From: MED-G20 sp038108155
Lineage (GTDB): Bacteria > Bacteroidota > Bacteroidia > Flavobacteriales_D > Parvicellaceae
Direction: 5' to 3'
Assembly (NCBI GenBank): GCA_038108155.1
Contig: JAYNHP010000031.1
Location: 1-23,669, forward strand
Length of the DNA stretch: 23,669 nucleotides
A program made the position numbers and the translations under genes. Below, piece by piece: positions 1-7,188 of the stretch (position 1 is the first letter of the stretch; each line of letters begins with the position of its first letter). Under the pieces are notes generated by a model that was not told the origin of the DNA, ran no database searches, and saw nothing but the letters and a program-made list of their open reading frames with translations.

Positions 1-34
1 ATGTATTTTACTTAATGGTTCAAGTAGCTTTCTA

Positions 35-1533
35 ATGAGGTTTTTAACTTTTATAATTTTCTCTTTTATTTTCTTTAGTATTATACATACTCAGGATTCT
101 AAAAAGATATCAGAAAAATATTTCCCAGATTTTGATATTGAAGTTCCTACCCCTGCTTTTAATAAGAAAAAGGGATTTACAAAGTACTTAGAAATGATGT
201 ATTTCTTAGACGAATTGTGTAAAAAATATCCTAATAAAGTATCCTATGAATATATTGGAAAATCTCAAAAAGAGAAAAAAATTCCCATGGTGTATTTAGG
301 TGAAAATAAAGTAGATAATTTTAAGGTTTGTTTTATGGGAGGATTACATGGTAATGAACCTGCTAGTACAGAATCATTATTACTACTTATCCATAATTTA
401 TTGGAAGTTGATTCCTTAAAAGATTTAACCAGAAAATTAAATATTGCTATAATTCCCATGGCAAATATAGATGGATATGAAAAGCAAAGTAGATATGCTT
501 CAAATGGACAAGATTTAAATAGAGATCATACGAAATTAACCAATCAAGAAACCATTGCAATTAAGCAATCTATAAGTGATTTTTCTCCGGATTTAATGGT
601 CGATTTCCACGAGTATAAACCTTATAGAGTAGATTTTGTAAATTTTGGAGAGTATGGAACTACCTCATTATACGATTGTATGTTTTTATATTCTGGTAAT
701 TTAAATGTCTGTCCTAGAATCAAATCAGTAGTTGAGAACACTTATTTACCCCCAGCAAAATTAAAATTAGATAACAATGGTTTAAGATACCATAACTATT
801 TATCCTCTAAACATAAGAACAATAAAATTTATTTCAATTTAGGTTCAGTAAGTCCAAGGTCAAGCGCTACTTCATTTGCTTTAGGAAATTCTATTTCTAT
901 GCTTATGGAAATAAGAGGAGTTGGATTAAATAGAACATCCTTCAAAAGACGTATTTATACAAGTTATCTATTGGCTTATTCCTTTTTAAACACCTCAGTT
1001 GACAATTCAAATTATATTAAATCAACTTTAGAGGATTGTAATAAATTTCCAGAAGAAATTACCATTAAATATAAAAAAGAGAAATCTAACTATAATCTCG
1101 ATATGATAGATGTATATAATCTTGATGTTATTCCAGTTAATATTGTCCTAAATAATGGACTAAAATGTACAAATGAAATTACAAGAAAACGTCCATTTTA
1201 TTACTTTATAGAGAAAGATTTAAGTATAGTTACTGATAAATTAAATATTTTAGGATTAGATATTGACACTTTAAATCTTATCAAATTATTTCTGAAAAAA
1301 AATCAACAGATAAATTTCAAGGCTTTTATGAAAATATTGTTTCTACTAACATAGTTAAAGAACAAAAGGTTTTAGAAAAAGGAACTTTTATTATTCCAAT
1401 GAATCAAGAAAAATCAAATATAGCAGTGGAAACTCTAGAGCCAGAAATGCTATCAGGTTTTTTAAGATTTAATGTAATTAGTCCTATTGATATTCAAAAA
1501 ATTCATCGATATACTTTAAATAAAAAATTATGA
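35..1533 (+). CDS. Secreted M14 family zinc carboxypeptidase, interrupted by a frameshift
   Basis: This is a metallo-carboxypeptidase of the M14 family, expected to be exported. Residues 1-20 form a signal peptide (MR, then a hydrophobic stretch). The zinc site is visible as HGNE (H105, E108) and DFHEY (H192), with DLNRD around R163 and a likely catalytic Glu in MEIRG (E292). As sequenced, the frame stops at 1354. From about 1295 the next frame encodes a proper M14 C-terminus with a PEMLSGF motif, ending in TGA at 1531-1533. One extra A in the run at 1295-1302 would join the frames into a 499-residue protein. The repaired stop overlaps the porin start as ATGA, which supports this reading. ATG 35 fits the signal peptide, although its frame is open to the window edge. 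A TAA at 33-35 in another frame may end an upstream coupled gene. Substrate specificity is unknown. Confidence 0.82.
1295..1302 (+). other. Poly-A tract at the M14 frameshift
   Basis: This run of eight A residues lies exactly where the reading frame of the M14 peptidase must change. Nine As would give an uninterrupted gene to 1533. A homopolymer length error or a true one-base deletion explains it best; slippage during transcription or translation is possible but not shown. Confidence 0.75.
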
Positions 1534-2757
1534 AAAAGACAATTCTAGCCTTCTTTTTAACATCCTTATTTTCATTAAACTTTTTTTGTCAGGAAGCTCA
1601 GTTAATGAACGAATCTAGCTATGAAAAAAACAATAGTTATAAATACCAACTAGGATCGGGTGTCGAATTCAATTTTGACGATAGCACCCATATATTTAAA
1701 ATAGGGGGGATGGCTCAATCTCGTTTTTTAAATACAAGTTTAAATGATTCACTTTCAGAAAGTTTAAATTATTTTGGAATTAAAAGATCTTATTTTAATT
1801 TGAGTGGTTCTTTAAATAATGGTCAGTTTTCATTTCTCATCCAAACAAATTTCAGCGAATCTTTTCCCTTATTAGACGCTTGGATTGGTTATCATCCAAA
1901 TAAGAATTTAAGTATTTTCTTTGGTCAAAAGATGTCTCCATTTAACAATCTCTCCATGCAGATAATGGAATATGATTTACAGTTTGCATCTAGGAATTAT
2001 TTGTCTCAAAATTTTACAGAATTAGGTAGAGAGTTTGGCTTGTTTTTAGAAGGAAAGTTTTCATTGGGTAAAATTGGTTTAAAACCTTCTTTAGCTGTAA
2101 CTAGCGGAGATGGTACTAATTCTTTTGGTAAAAATTCAATTGATAACGATCAAGGTGGTTTTAAATATGGTGGAAGAATGAATATTTATCAACTAGGTTT
2201 TTNNNNNNNNNNNNNNNNNNNNNNNNNNNNNNNNNNNNNGAGAAGGACATTATATTGAAGAAGAAACTTCATATGGGATTTTTGTTCCTGAGGGAACTTT
2301 TATGTTCTATGATTCATTAGGAAATAGAAAACTACCTAATTATCTAAAAAACTATGTTGATATTTTAGTTAAGTACAGAGGTCTAAACCTTCTATTTGAA
2401 TATGTAAATACTGCTGCTTATAATTTACAAGGGAGTTCATTAAGCTCCTCTGGATCATCCCTCCTAGAGCCAACACAAATCAGTCAGTACTTAGTATTGG
2501 GAAATGCATTCAATCTTCAAGGGGGTTATTTATTTAACAGTGATTGGTCACTAGATTTAAAATATGGAAGATCTTACTATGAGTTTGAAGAAACATATTC
2601 TATTTTGCAAAATTACGATTCTATGGGCGCAGGAATTACCAAATATTTTTCAAATAAAGCAGTTAAAACACAACTGATGGCTAATTATATAAATTTCCCT
2701 AATAATACTTCTACAAATAGACTTAATATTGAGTGTCTATTACAAGTTATTTTTTAG
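1530..2757 (+). CDS. Phosphate-selective porin O/P (OprP/OprO)-family outer-membrane protein, split by a gap
   Basis: This is an outer-membrane beta-barrel protein of the OprP/OprO-like porin family common in Bacteroidota. A signal peptide covers about residues 1-21. It is followed by alternating hydrophobic/polar strands typical of the family, such as HIFKIGGMAQSRF, FGIKRSYFNLSG, AWIGYHPN and IFFGQKMSPF. The last residue is Phe, the usual end of an outer-membrane barrel. Bases 2203-2239 are Ns. Before the gap the frame starts at 1530; after it the frame is shifted by one, and residues beginning EGHYIEEE continue to the stop at 2757. A true gap length differing by -1 or +2 from 37 would give one protein of about 408 residues, normal for the family. 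The start overlaps the repaired stop of the M14 gene by ATGA, suggesting translational coupling. Phosphate specificity is only the family name; the real solute is not shown. Confidence 0.83.
2203..2239. other. Assembly gap (37 Ns) inside the porin gene
   Basis: A run of 37 undetermined bases. The porin frames on each side disagree by one base, so the stated gap length cannot be exact if the gene is intact. Confidence 0.99.
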
Positions 2758-2760
2758 TAT

Positions 2761-3543
2761 TTATCTTAAATTTTCGGTTATTAAATTAGCAACTTTTTGA
2801 ATGGTTGGAGCAATATTTTTCTCAGTTATTATATAAAATATTTTTTTGCCATCTATATTTTTACTTTCAAATCTTCTAGGTAATCCTATTGGATTTTCAC
2901 CTGTTATCATGGCATAAAAAACACAAGCTGCAAGATAAGTAGCATTTGGAGAAGGATGTTTATTATCATCCATGTACAGGTTAATTTCAGGATAATTTTT
3001 TTCTATATAATTAAATGCATCCCCAACTGGTATATAAATTGCTTGATTTAATCTTGAAATGGAATCAAGAATTTCCATTGTATTTGATTTTTTATTTTTT
3101 GAAATATCTTTTAAATATGGATATTCCCATGTGCCGTATATAAGTGGAATAGAATTATTTTCCTTGGCTAATTTCACAAATTTTCTAATATATTTTGCAG
3201 AACTATCTACATTTGTAAGTGGGTTTGTACTGTGGTCATTTAAAACTAAATATTCATACTTTTCAATAGAATAATCTTCTTCTTTATTAAGAATCCAATG
3301 CTTAGCTAGATTACTTCCTCCAATTGTTCTTTGATCAACTGTTATGTTTTTATTCCTCTCTTGAAACATGCATTCAATTACCTGAGGTAAGTTCCAATAA
3401 AAAGTAAAACTATTGCCAATCATTAAAACCTTTTTGGTTTTAATAGAGTCACTGCTTAAAGCTTGATTGTTAGTAGAAGAATAAACATTAGAAGAAACTA
3501 ATACAAGAAATAATGCGATATATGACCTAAAAATCAGTTCCAT
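2761..3543 (-). CDS. Secreted SGNH/GDSL-type hydrolase
   Basis: This is a predicted exported esterase or deacetylase-like SGNH hydrolase of 260 residues. Residues 1-22 form a signal peptide. Block I is MIGNSFT with nucleophile S45, block II is GGSN (G75-G76), block III is degenerate (LNDHS, N102 rather than GxND), and block V is DNKHPS with D193 and H196. This resembles DUF4886-like members of the superfamily. The start at 3543 lies inside the end of the upstream lamin-tail gene (17-bp overlap), so the two are probably co-transcribed and coupled. The 3' end is 3 bp from the convergent porin stop, with no terminator between them. Substrate is unknown; acetylated glycans are one possibility for the family. 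Confidence 0.78.
   Translation of the reverse strand: MELIFRSYIALFLVLVSSNVYSSTNNQALSSDSIKTKKVLMIGNSFTFYWNLPQVIECMFQERNKNITVDQRTIGGSNLAKHWILNKEEDYSIEKYEYLVLNDHSTNPLTNVDSSAKYIRKFVKLAKENNSIPLIYGTWEYPYLKDISKNKKSNTMEILDSISRLNQAIYIPVGDAFNYIEKNYPEINLYMDDNKHPSPNATYLAACVFYAMITGENPIGLPRRFESKNIDGKKIFYIITEKNIAPTIQKVANLITENLR
3422..3444. repeat. Perfect 9-bp inverted repeat inside the SGNH hydrolase gene
   Basis: ATTAAAACC and GGTTTTAAT flank a 5-base T loop. In the minus-strand mRNA it falls about 100 nt into the coding region, just before the GNSFT motif, and encodes residues IKTKKVLM. It may be chance in AT-rich coding sequence. Confidence 0.45.
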
Positions 3544-4189
3544 CTACTCTAGTTCCTGGGGAATATAACATTCCTGTACTTGCACTATCGTGTTGTGTGA
3601 AATTTCCATAAAGATCTGGAAATCTAGTATAAGATTCATTTGGGTTATTAGAAAGTGCAGTGACATCAAAACTAAATAGAACACTATCGTTGTTATTTTT
3701 AACTGTAAGAACATCCCCAGAATTATTTAGATTTAAAACTTGGCCGGAAGCTGCAAAAACCAAAGAGCCACCAAAGTTTCCTGTTGGTGTTCCACCACCA
3801 AAAACAACTACTGCTTGTCCAGGATTTAAAATAGTATTTGCAGGGAATTCATGATTGGCAGTATTAATTGACAGCCTATCTGCGTCGTATAGCTTATATC
3901 CGCTAATATCTAGACTAGTTGCAGAACTATTAACTAATTCTACAAATTCATCGTCATTAGCATCTCTTATTCCATCACCATTAGCATCCCCCGGACTTCC
4001 ACTTGGTGGATCATAAAGTACTTCGTTTAAAACAAATCCATAATAAATAGTATCAGAAATATTAGTTGTATCAATGGTATTATCTATAGGTACAACATCC
4101 TCTGTTTTTGCACATTTAATATTTAAAGTACATAAAAGAACAGAAAATAAAGAAATATGAAGAATATTGTAAAATAATTTAGATTTCAT
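3527..4189 (-). CDS. Lamin-tail-domain (LTD) lipoprotein
   Basis: A 220-residue surface or periplasmic lipoprotein. The N-terminus is basic and hydrophobic and ends at C26 followed by AKTED, a relaxed Bacteroidota lipobox. From about residue 51 it is an LTD fold: the signature VLNEVLYDPP, a DANGDGIRDANDDE loop (residues 68-80) with the Asp/Asn/Gly spacing of an EF-hand-like calcium site, then FVELVN, GYKLYD, and AVVVFGGG near the end of a beta-sandwich. Bacterial LTD domains are linked to extracellular hydrolases and adhesion; no catalytic domain is present here. It is the first gene of a pair with the SGNH hydrolase, overlapping it by 17 bp. A TATATTTG box 15 nt upstream may be its promoter. 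The function may be to hold or present the hydrolase at the surface, but that is inference. Confidence 0.8.
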   Translation of the reverse strand: MKSKLFYNILHISLFSVLLCTLNIKCAKTEDVVPIDNTIDTTNISDTIYYGFVLNEVLYDPPSGSPGDANGDGIRDANDDEFVELVNSSATSLDISGYKLYDADRLSINTANHEFPANTILNPGQAVVVFGGGTPTGNFGGSLVFAASGQVLNLNNSGDVLTVKNNNDSVLFSFDVTALSNNPNESYTRFPDLYGNFTQHDSASTGMLYSPGTRVDGTDF

Positions 4190-4204
4190 TAAAAAACTTT
4201 AAAT

Positions 4205-4212
4205 CAAATATA
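4205..4212 (-). promoter_or_regulatory. Putative Bacteroidota -7 promoter box of the LTD/SGNH pair
   Basis: Read on the minus strand this is TATATTTG, an exact match to TAnnTTTG, 15 nt before the LTD start codon. No convincing -33 TTTG is visible at the usual distance. Confidence 0.4.
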
Positions 4213-4220
4213 ATCATTAA

Positions 4221-4236
4221 TTTCACGAAAGTGAAA
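4221..4236 (+). promoter_or_regulatory. GNRA-capped hairpin covering a GTG start codon
   Basis: TTTCAC and GTGAAA form a perfect 6-bp stem closed by the stable tetraloop GAAA. The GTG start codon of the downstream hydrolase (4231-4233) is the first half of the 3' arm. In RNA it could hinder initiation, but the stem is short and the effect untested. Confidence 0.45.
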
Positions 4237-5133
4237 GTTCTTAAATTCATATTTCTCTCTATTACAATTGTCTTTTCAAGTTGTAGAAAAGCCCCGGACG
4301 AAGATGGCACCTCTACTTCAAATCTATTTGATAATAATAATCATGGAGTTTTTGAATTTAACGATTACCAGTCCCTAGCAGATAAGCCAATTAATATTCA
4401 TTTTTATTTACCTCTTTCTGTAGACAGAACCAATGCTCCTATACTTTTTATCTTTCCAGGGATGAATAGGAATGCAGACGATTATTTAGAAACTTGGATT
4501 CCTTTAGCTGAACAATATTCAATTATGGTTTTCTCTTTTGAGTTTTCAGACTATTACTTCCCAAATAGTACTTCTTACCAACTAGGATATGTAAGAGATT
4601 TTAATAGTAATTTTACCAATGAAGATGTTTGGACTTTTTCTTTGATAGAACCTGTTTTTGATATGATTAAAAATAATTTAGATTACCTAGGAAATAAATA
4701 CAATATGTTTGGACATTCAGCAGGTGCTCAATTTGTACATCGCTATGTTCAGTTCAAACCAAATTCAAGAATTAATAAAGCTGTTTCAGCTAATGCTGGA
4801 TGGTATACCTTACCAGATACAAGCATCTCTTTTCCATATGGATTAAAAGGTACTTCTATAAATTCAAATGATTTAGAAAATTCTTTTTTGAAAAATTTAG
4901 AGATTCACTTAGGGCAAAATGATAATAATCCAAATGATCCTTTCCTTAATACAACAGATGGCGCAAATTTACAAGGAAATCACAGACTTTCAAGAGGACA
5001 ATATTTTATTTTGAATAGTGATTCAATTGCACAAAATATGAACTATAGTTCAAATTGGATTAAGAAAGAGGTTCCTAACGTAGGACATCAGCAAGTTAAT
5101 ATGGCTGCTTTTGCAGCTCAAGAATTATTCTAG
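4231..5133 (+). CDS. Alpha/beta-hydrolase lipoprotein (esterase/PHB-depolymerase-like)
   Basis: A 300-residue envelope-anchored serine hydrolase. The signal peptide ends in FSSC (C18) followed by RKAPDED, a typical Bacteroidota lipoprotein start. The alpha/beta-hydrolase core shows FIFPGMNRNADDY (oxyanion region, about 74-85), the nucleophile elbow GHSAG (S163), a likely acid in LGQNDNN (about D231) and the His in NVGHQQ (H286). The architecture resembles feruloyl-esterase or LpqC/PHB-depolymerase-like secreted esterases. The start is GTG at 4231; no ATG lies in the signal region, so the alternative would remove the export signal. The start codon sits in a GNRA hairpin. It is divergent from the LTD/SGNH pair across 41 bp and ends directly against the convergent Nudix regulator. 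The exact substrate is unknown. Confidence 0.78.
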   Translation: MKVLKFIFLSITIVFSSCRKAPDEDGTSTSNLFDNNNHGVFEFNDYQSLADKPINIHFYLPLSVDRTNAPILFIFPGMNRNADDYLETWIPLAEQYSIMVFSFEFSDYYFPNSTSYQLGYVRDFNSNFTNEDVWTFSLIEPVFDMIKNNLDYLGNKYNMFGHSAGAQFVHRYVQFKPNSRINKAVSANAGWYTLPDTSISFPYGLKGTSINSNDLENSFLKNLEIHLGQNDNNPNDPFLNTTDGANLQGNHRLSRGQYFILNSDSIAQNMNYSSNWIKKEVPNVGHQQVNMAAFAAQELF

Positions 5134-5838
5134 TTATATCTCAAAGTCGAAACCTGTCTTTTTAAGAATCTCGTATTTAATCTTATTGAAACTGAACAAT
5201 TTTGCAGGTCTATGAGATACACTTTTTTGAGTGCTTCCAGTATCTATCAACAATTTCATGGAATTTATTTTTTTTCTGAAATTTCTTTTGTCAAATTTCT
5301 TCTCTAATATAGATTCGTATAGATTTTGAAGCTCTGAGAGAGTAAATTTGCTAGGTAAAAGTTCAAATCCTACAGGCTTAGATTTTACATGATTTACCAA
5401 TTTTTCTTTACATGCAGCAAGTATTTTATTATGATCAAAAGCTAATTCCCCAATTCTATTCACATTATGCCATTTTGCCTCGGATGCAAATGCTGATGGA
5501 CTATTGTTTTTATTGGTAGGAGATAATTCATATTCCTTTATTCTAAGTAAACTGTAATGAGAAATAGTAAAAACTCTTCCTAAAGGGTGTCTTCCTATGT
5601 CTCCAAATGTTTTCACCTGTTCTGTGAAAATATTTTCTAATCCAGTCATATCTTTTAAAACTCTATCCACAGCTTCTTCTGTATTCTCATTTGGATGAAC
5701 TAAGTCACCTGGTAATGCCCAATAATCAACGTATGGATCTACACCTCTTTTAATTAGTAGGACTTTTAGTGAGTCTTGATCATAACCAAAAATCACACAA
5801 TCTACAGAAACTGAATAACTGAAATTATTTTTTACCAT
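5134..5838 (-). CDS. NrtR-type transcriptional regulator: degenerate Nudix domain plus winged helix
   Basis: A 234-residue protein with an N-terminal Nudix fold (about residues 7-140) and a C-terminal winged-helix segment (about 157-230, GFELLPSKFTLSEL onwards). This is the arrangement of NrtR-family regulators and the related AraR-type regulators of Bacteroides. The Nudix box is degenerate: E51, R59, G66 and L67 are kept, but the metal-binding Glu positions are V60, D63 and M64, and the first Gly is D45. It is therefore more likely a ligand sensor than a hydrolase. NrtR members bind ADP-ribose or related nucleotides; AraR binds arabinose. It is last in the rlmI-fmt-cupin operon, 21 bp after the cupin gene. 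The effector and target genes cannot be read from the sequence. Confidence 0.85.
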   Translation of the reverse strand: MVKNNFSYSVSVDCVIFGYDQDSLKVLLIKRGVDPYVDYWALPGDLVHPNENTEEAVDRVLKDMTGLENIFTEQVKTFGDIGRHPLGRVFTISHYSLLRIKEYELSPTNKNNSPSAFASEAKWHNVNRIGELAFDHNKILAACKEKLVNHVKSKPVGFELLPSKFTLSELQNLYESILEKKFDKRNFRKKINSMKLLIDTGSTQKSVSHRPAKLFSFNKIKYEILKKTGFDFEI

Positions 5839-5859
5839 ATTCTAAATTTAAAAAAAATA

Positions 5860-6258
5860 TTATTCTTTAAAAATTCTATCTTTTCCAAAGTATTCTGGAG
5901 ACTGTACAGAAATAACTTTCATTGTTGACTTTGATTTCACTATTACACCATGCCAAGTATTTTTTGGAATAATAATCAAATCTCCTGCAGCAACTTTATA
6001 AATAGAATCGTTTATTTGAAATTCTCCAAAACCCTCATCTATTAATACGTTTTCCGTATGATAAACATGTTTGTGAAGTTTAACTTTTTGTTTGATCCAT
6101 ATTGCAAAAGTGGAAGAAGAAGAATCACTAGAAATTTTCTTAACATGAATATTTTCAAATTCTTTATCAGGGTAAATTTCATTAATAGAAGCAATAATTT
6201 CCTGAGATTTAAAATAGAACGGAATCAATATTAAAACTAAAATAGTAGTCAATCTCAT
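5860..6258 (-). CDS. Secreted single-domain cupin protein
   Basis: A 132-residue small beta-barrel protein with a hydrophobic signal peptide (about residues 1-18, ending FYFKSQ). Cupin motif 1 is present as H62, H64, E69 and G76, with the standard spacing HxH-x4-E-x6-G. Motif 2 is G92-x5-P98 and H103, with N100 in place of the usual Gly. All metal ligands are intact, so it probably binds a divalent metal. The start overlaps the fmt stop by ATGA and the regulator follows after 21 bp. The role could be binding or isomerising a small carbohydrate or acid outside the cytoplasm. An exported cupin in an fmt operon is not explained by known fmt biology. Confidence 0.8.
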   Translation of the reverse strand: MRLTTILVLILIPFYFKSQEIIASINEIYPDKEFENIHVKKISSDSSSSTFAIWIKQKVKLHKHVYHTENVLIDEGFGEFQINDSIYKVAAGDLIIIPKNTWHGVIVKSKSTMKVISVQSPEYFGKDRIFKE

Positions 6259-7187
6259 AAAATAATGTATTGGTCAATGTTTTTATTTCCTTGGAGAAAA
6301 TCATTTGCATTCATTTTTTTCTTTCCCTCCAATTGAATTTCTAACAATTCTAAAGCATTGGTATTAGTTCCAATGTAGAGTTTATTCTCTTTTAATAAAA
6401 TTGTTTTTTTAGGAACTTTTAAATTGCTTGTTTTAACATTAAAAATTTTAAAGTTTAATTCTCTACCATTATTAGACAATAATGTCCAGGCACCAGGGTA
6501 GGGGTTAAGTCCAAGAATAAATTGTTTTATCGTTATATCGTCTTTGAACCAATTAATTTTAGTATTGTTTCTATTTAGTTTGGGAGCAGTCTTTTGCGAT
6601 TCTGAAATAATTTGTTTTTTAGATTTTAGAGTTCCACTCTCAATTTCTGAGATTGTTCTAATTATTAGCTTAGAACCAATTTCCATAAGATTATCGTGGA
6701 GCTCACCTGCTGTTTGTCCATCTTTTATCTTTGTTTTTTCAATTAATAATACATCTCCAGTATCAATTTTTTCATTAATGAAAAATGTAGTTACACCAGA
6801 TTCTTTTTCACCATTTATAATAGCCCAATTAATTGGAGCAGCACCTCTGTAATTTGGAAGAATAGAGGCGTGAAGATTTACAGTCCCTTTTTTTGGAATT
6901 TCCCAAACTAATTTAGGCAACATTCTAAATGCAACTACGATAAATAAATCAGCATTTAAAACTTTGAGATCGTCAATGAAATTTTTGTTTTTTAATTTTT
7001 CAGGTTGAAACAATCTTATATTATTTTTGGTTGCATATTGTTTTACATCAGATTGTTGTATTTTTCTTCCCCTTCCAGCAGGTTTGTCAGTGGAAGTAAC
7101 TACACCTACGACTTCATGCTTGCTATTAAAAATAGCATCTAGCGTTTGAACTGCAAATGGTGGGGTTCCCATGAAAACTATTCTCAT
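6255..7187 (-). CDS. fmt: Methionyl-tRNA formyltransferase
   Basis: Transfers the formyl group of 10-formyl-tetrahydrofolate to Met-tRNA(fMet) for translation initiation in the cytoplasm. The N-terminal formyltransferase domain begins MRIVFMGTPPFA. It carries the SIL.PNYRGAAPINWA block with catalytic N104 and H106 and the Asp of IDTGD (D142). An OB-fold C-terminal domain follows from about residue 200, for 310 residues in total, normal for Fmt. I chose ATG at 7187; a TTG at 7196 would add MNN and overlap the upstream gene. With ATG 7187 it lies 1 nt after the rlmI-like stop and overlaps the cupin start by 4 bp, so all are probably one operon. Confidence 0.95.
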   Translation of the reverse strand: MRIVFMGTPPFAVQTLDAIFNSKHEVVGVVTSTDKPAGRGRKIQQSDVKQYATKNNIRLFQPEKLKNKNFIDDLKVLNADLFIVVAFRMLPKLVWEIPKKGTVNLHASILPNYRGAAPINWAIINGEKESGVTTFFINEKIDTGDVLLIEKTKIKDGQTAGELHDNLMEIGSKLIIRTISEIESGTLKSKKQIISESQKTAPKLNRNNTKINWFKDDITIKQFILGLNPYPGAWTLLSNNGRELNFKIFNVKTSNLKVPKKTILLKENKLYIGTNTNALELLEIQLEGKKKMNANDFLQGNKNIDQYIIL

Positions 7188-7188
7188 A

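Noticed and set aside
3..35. End of an upstream gene (TAA overlapping the M14 ATG as TAATG)
   Set aside because: Only ten codons are in the window, so it cannot be supported as a gene although the overlap is suggestive.
5361..5375. tRNA T-arm-like string (GTTCAAATCC)
   Set aside because: No acceptor, D or anticodon arms fit around it, and it lies inside the Nudix regulator coding sequence.
6544..6852. 102-codon plus-strand frame opposite fmt
   Set aside because: Entirely antisense to fmt, whose catalytic block is encoded there on the other strand.
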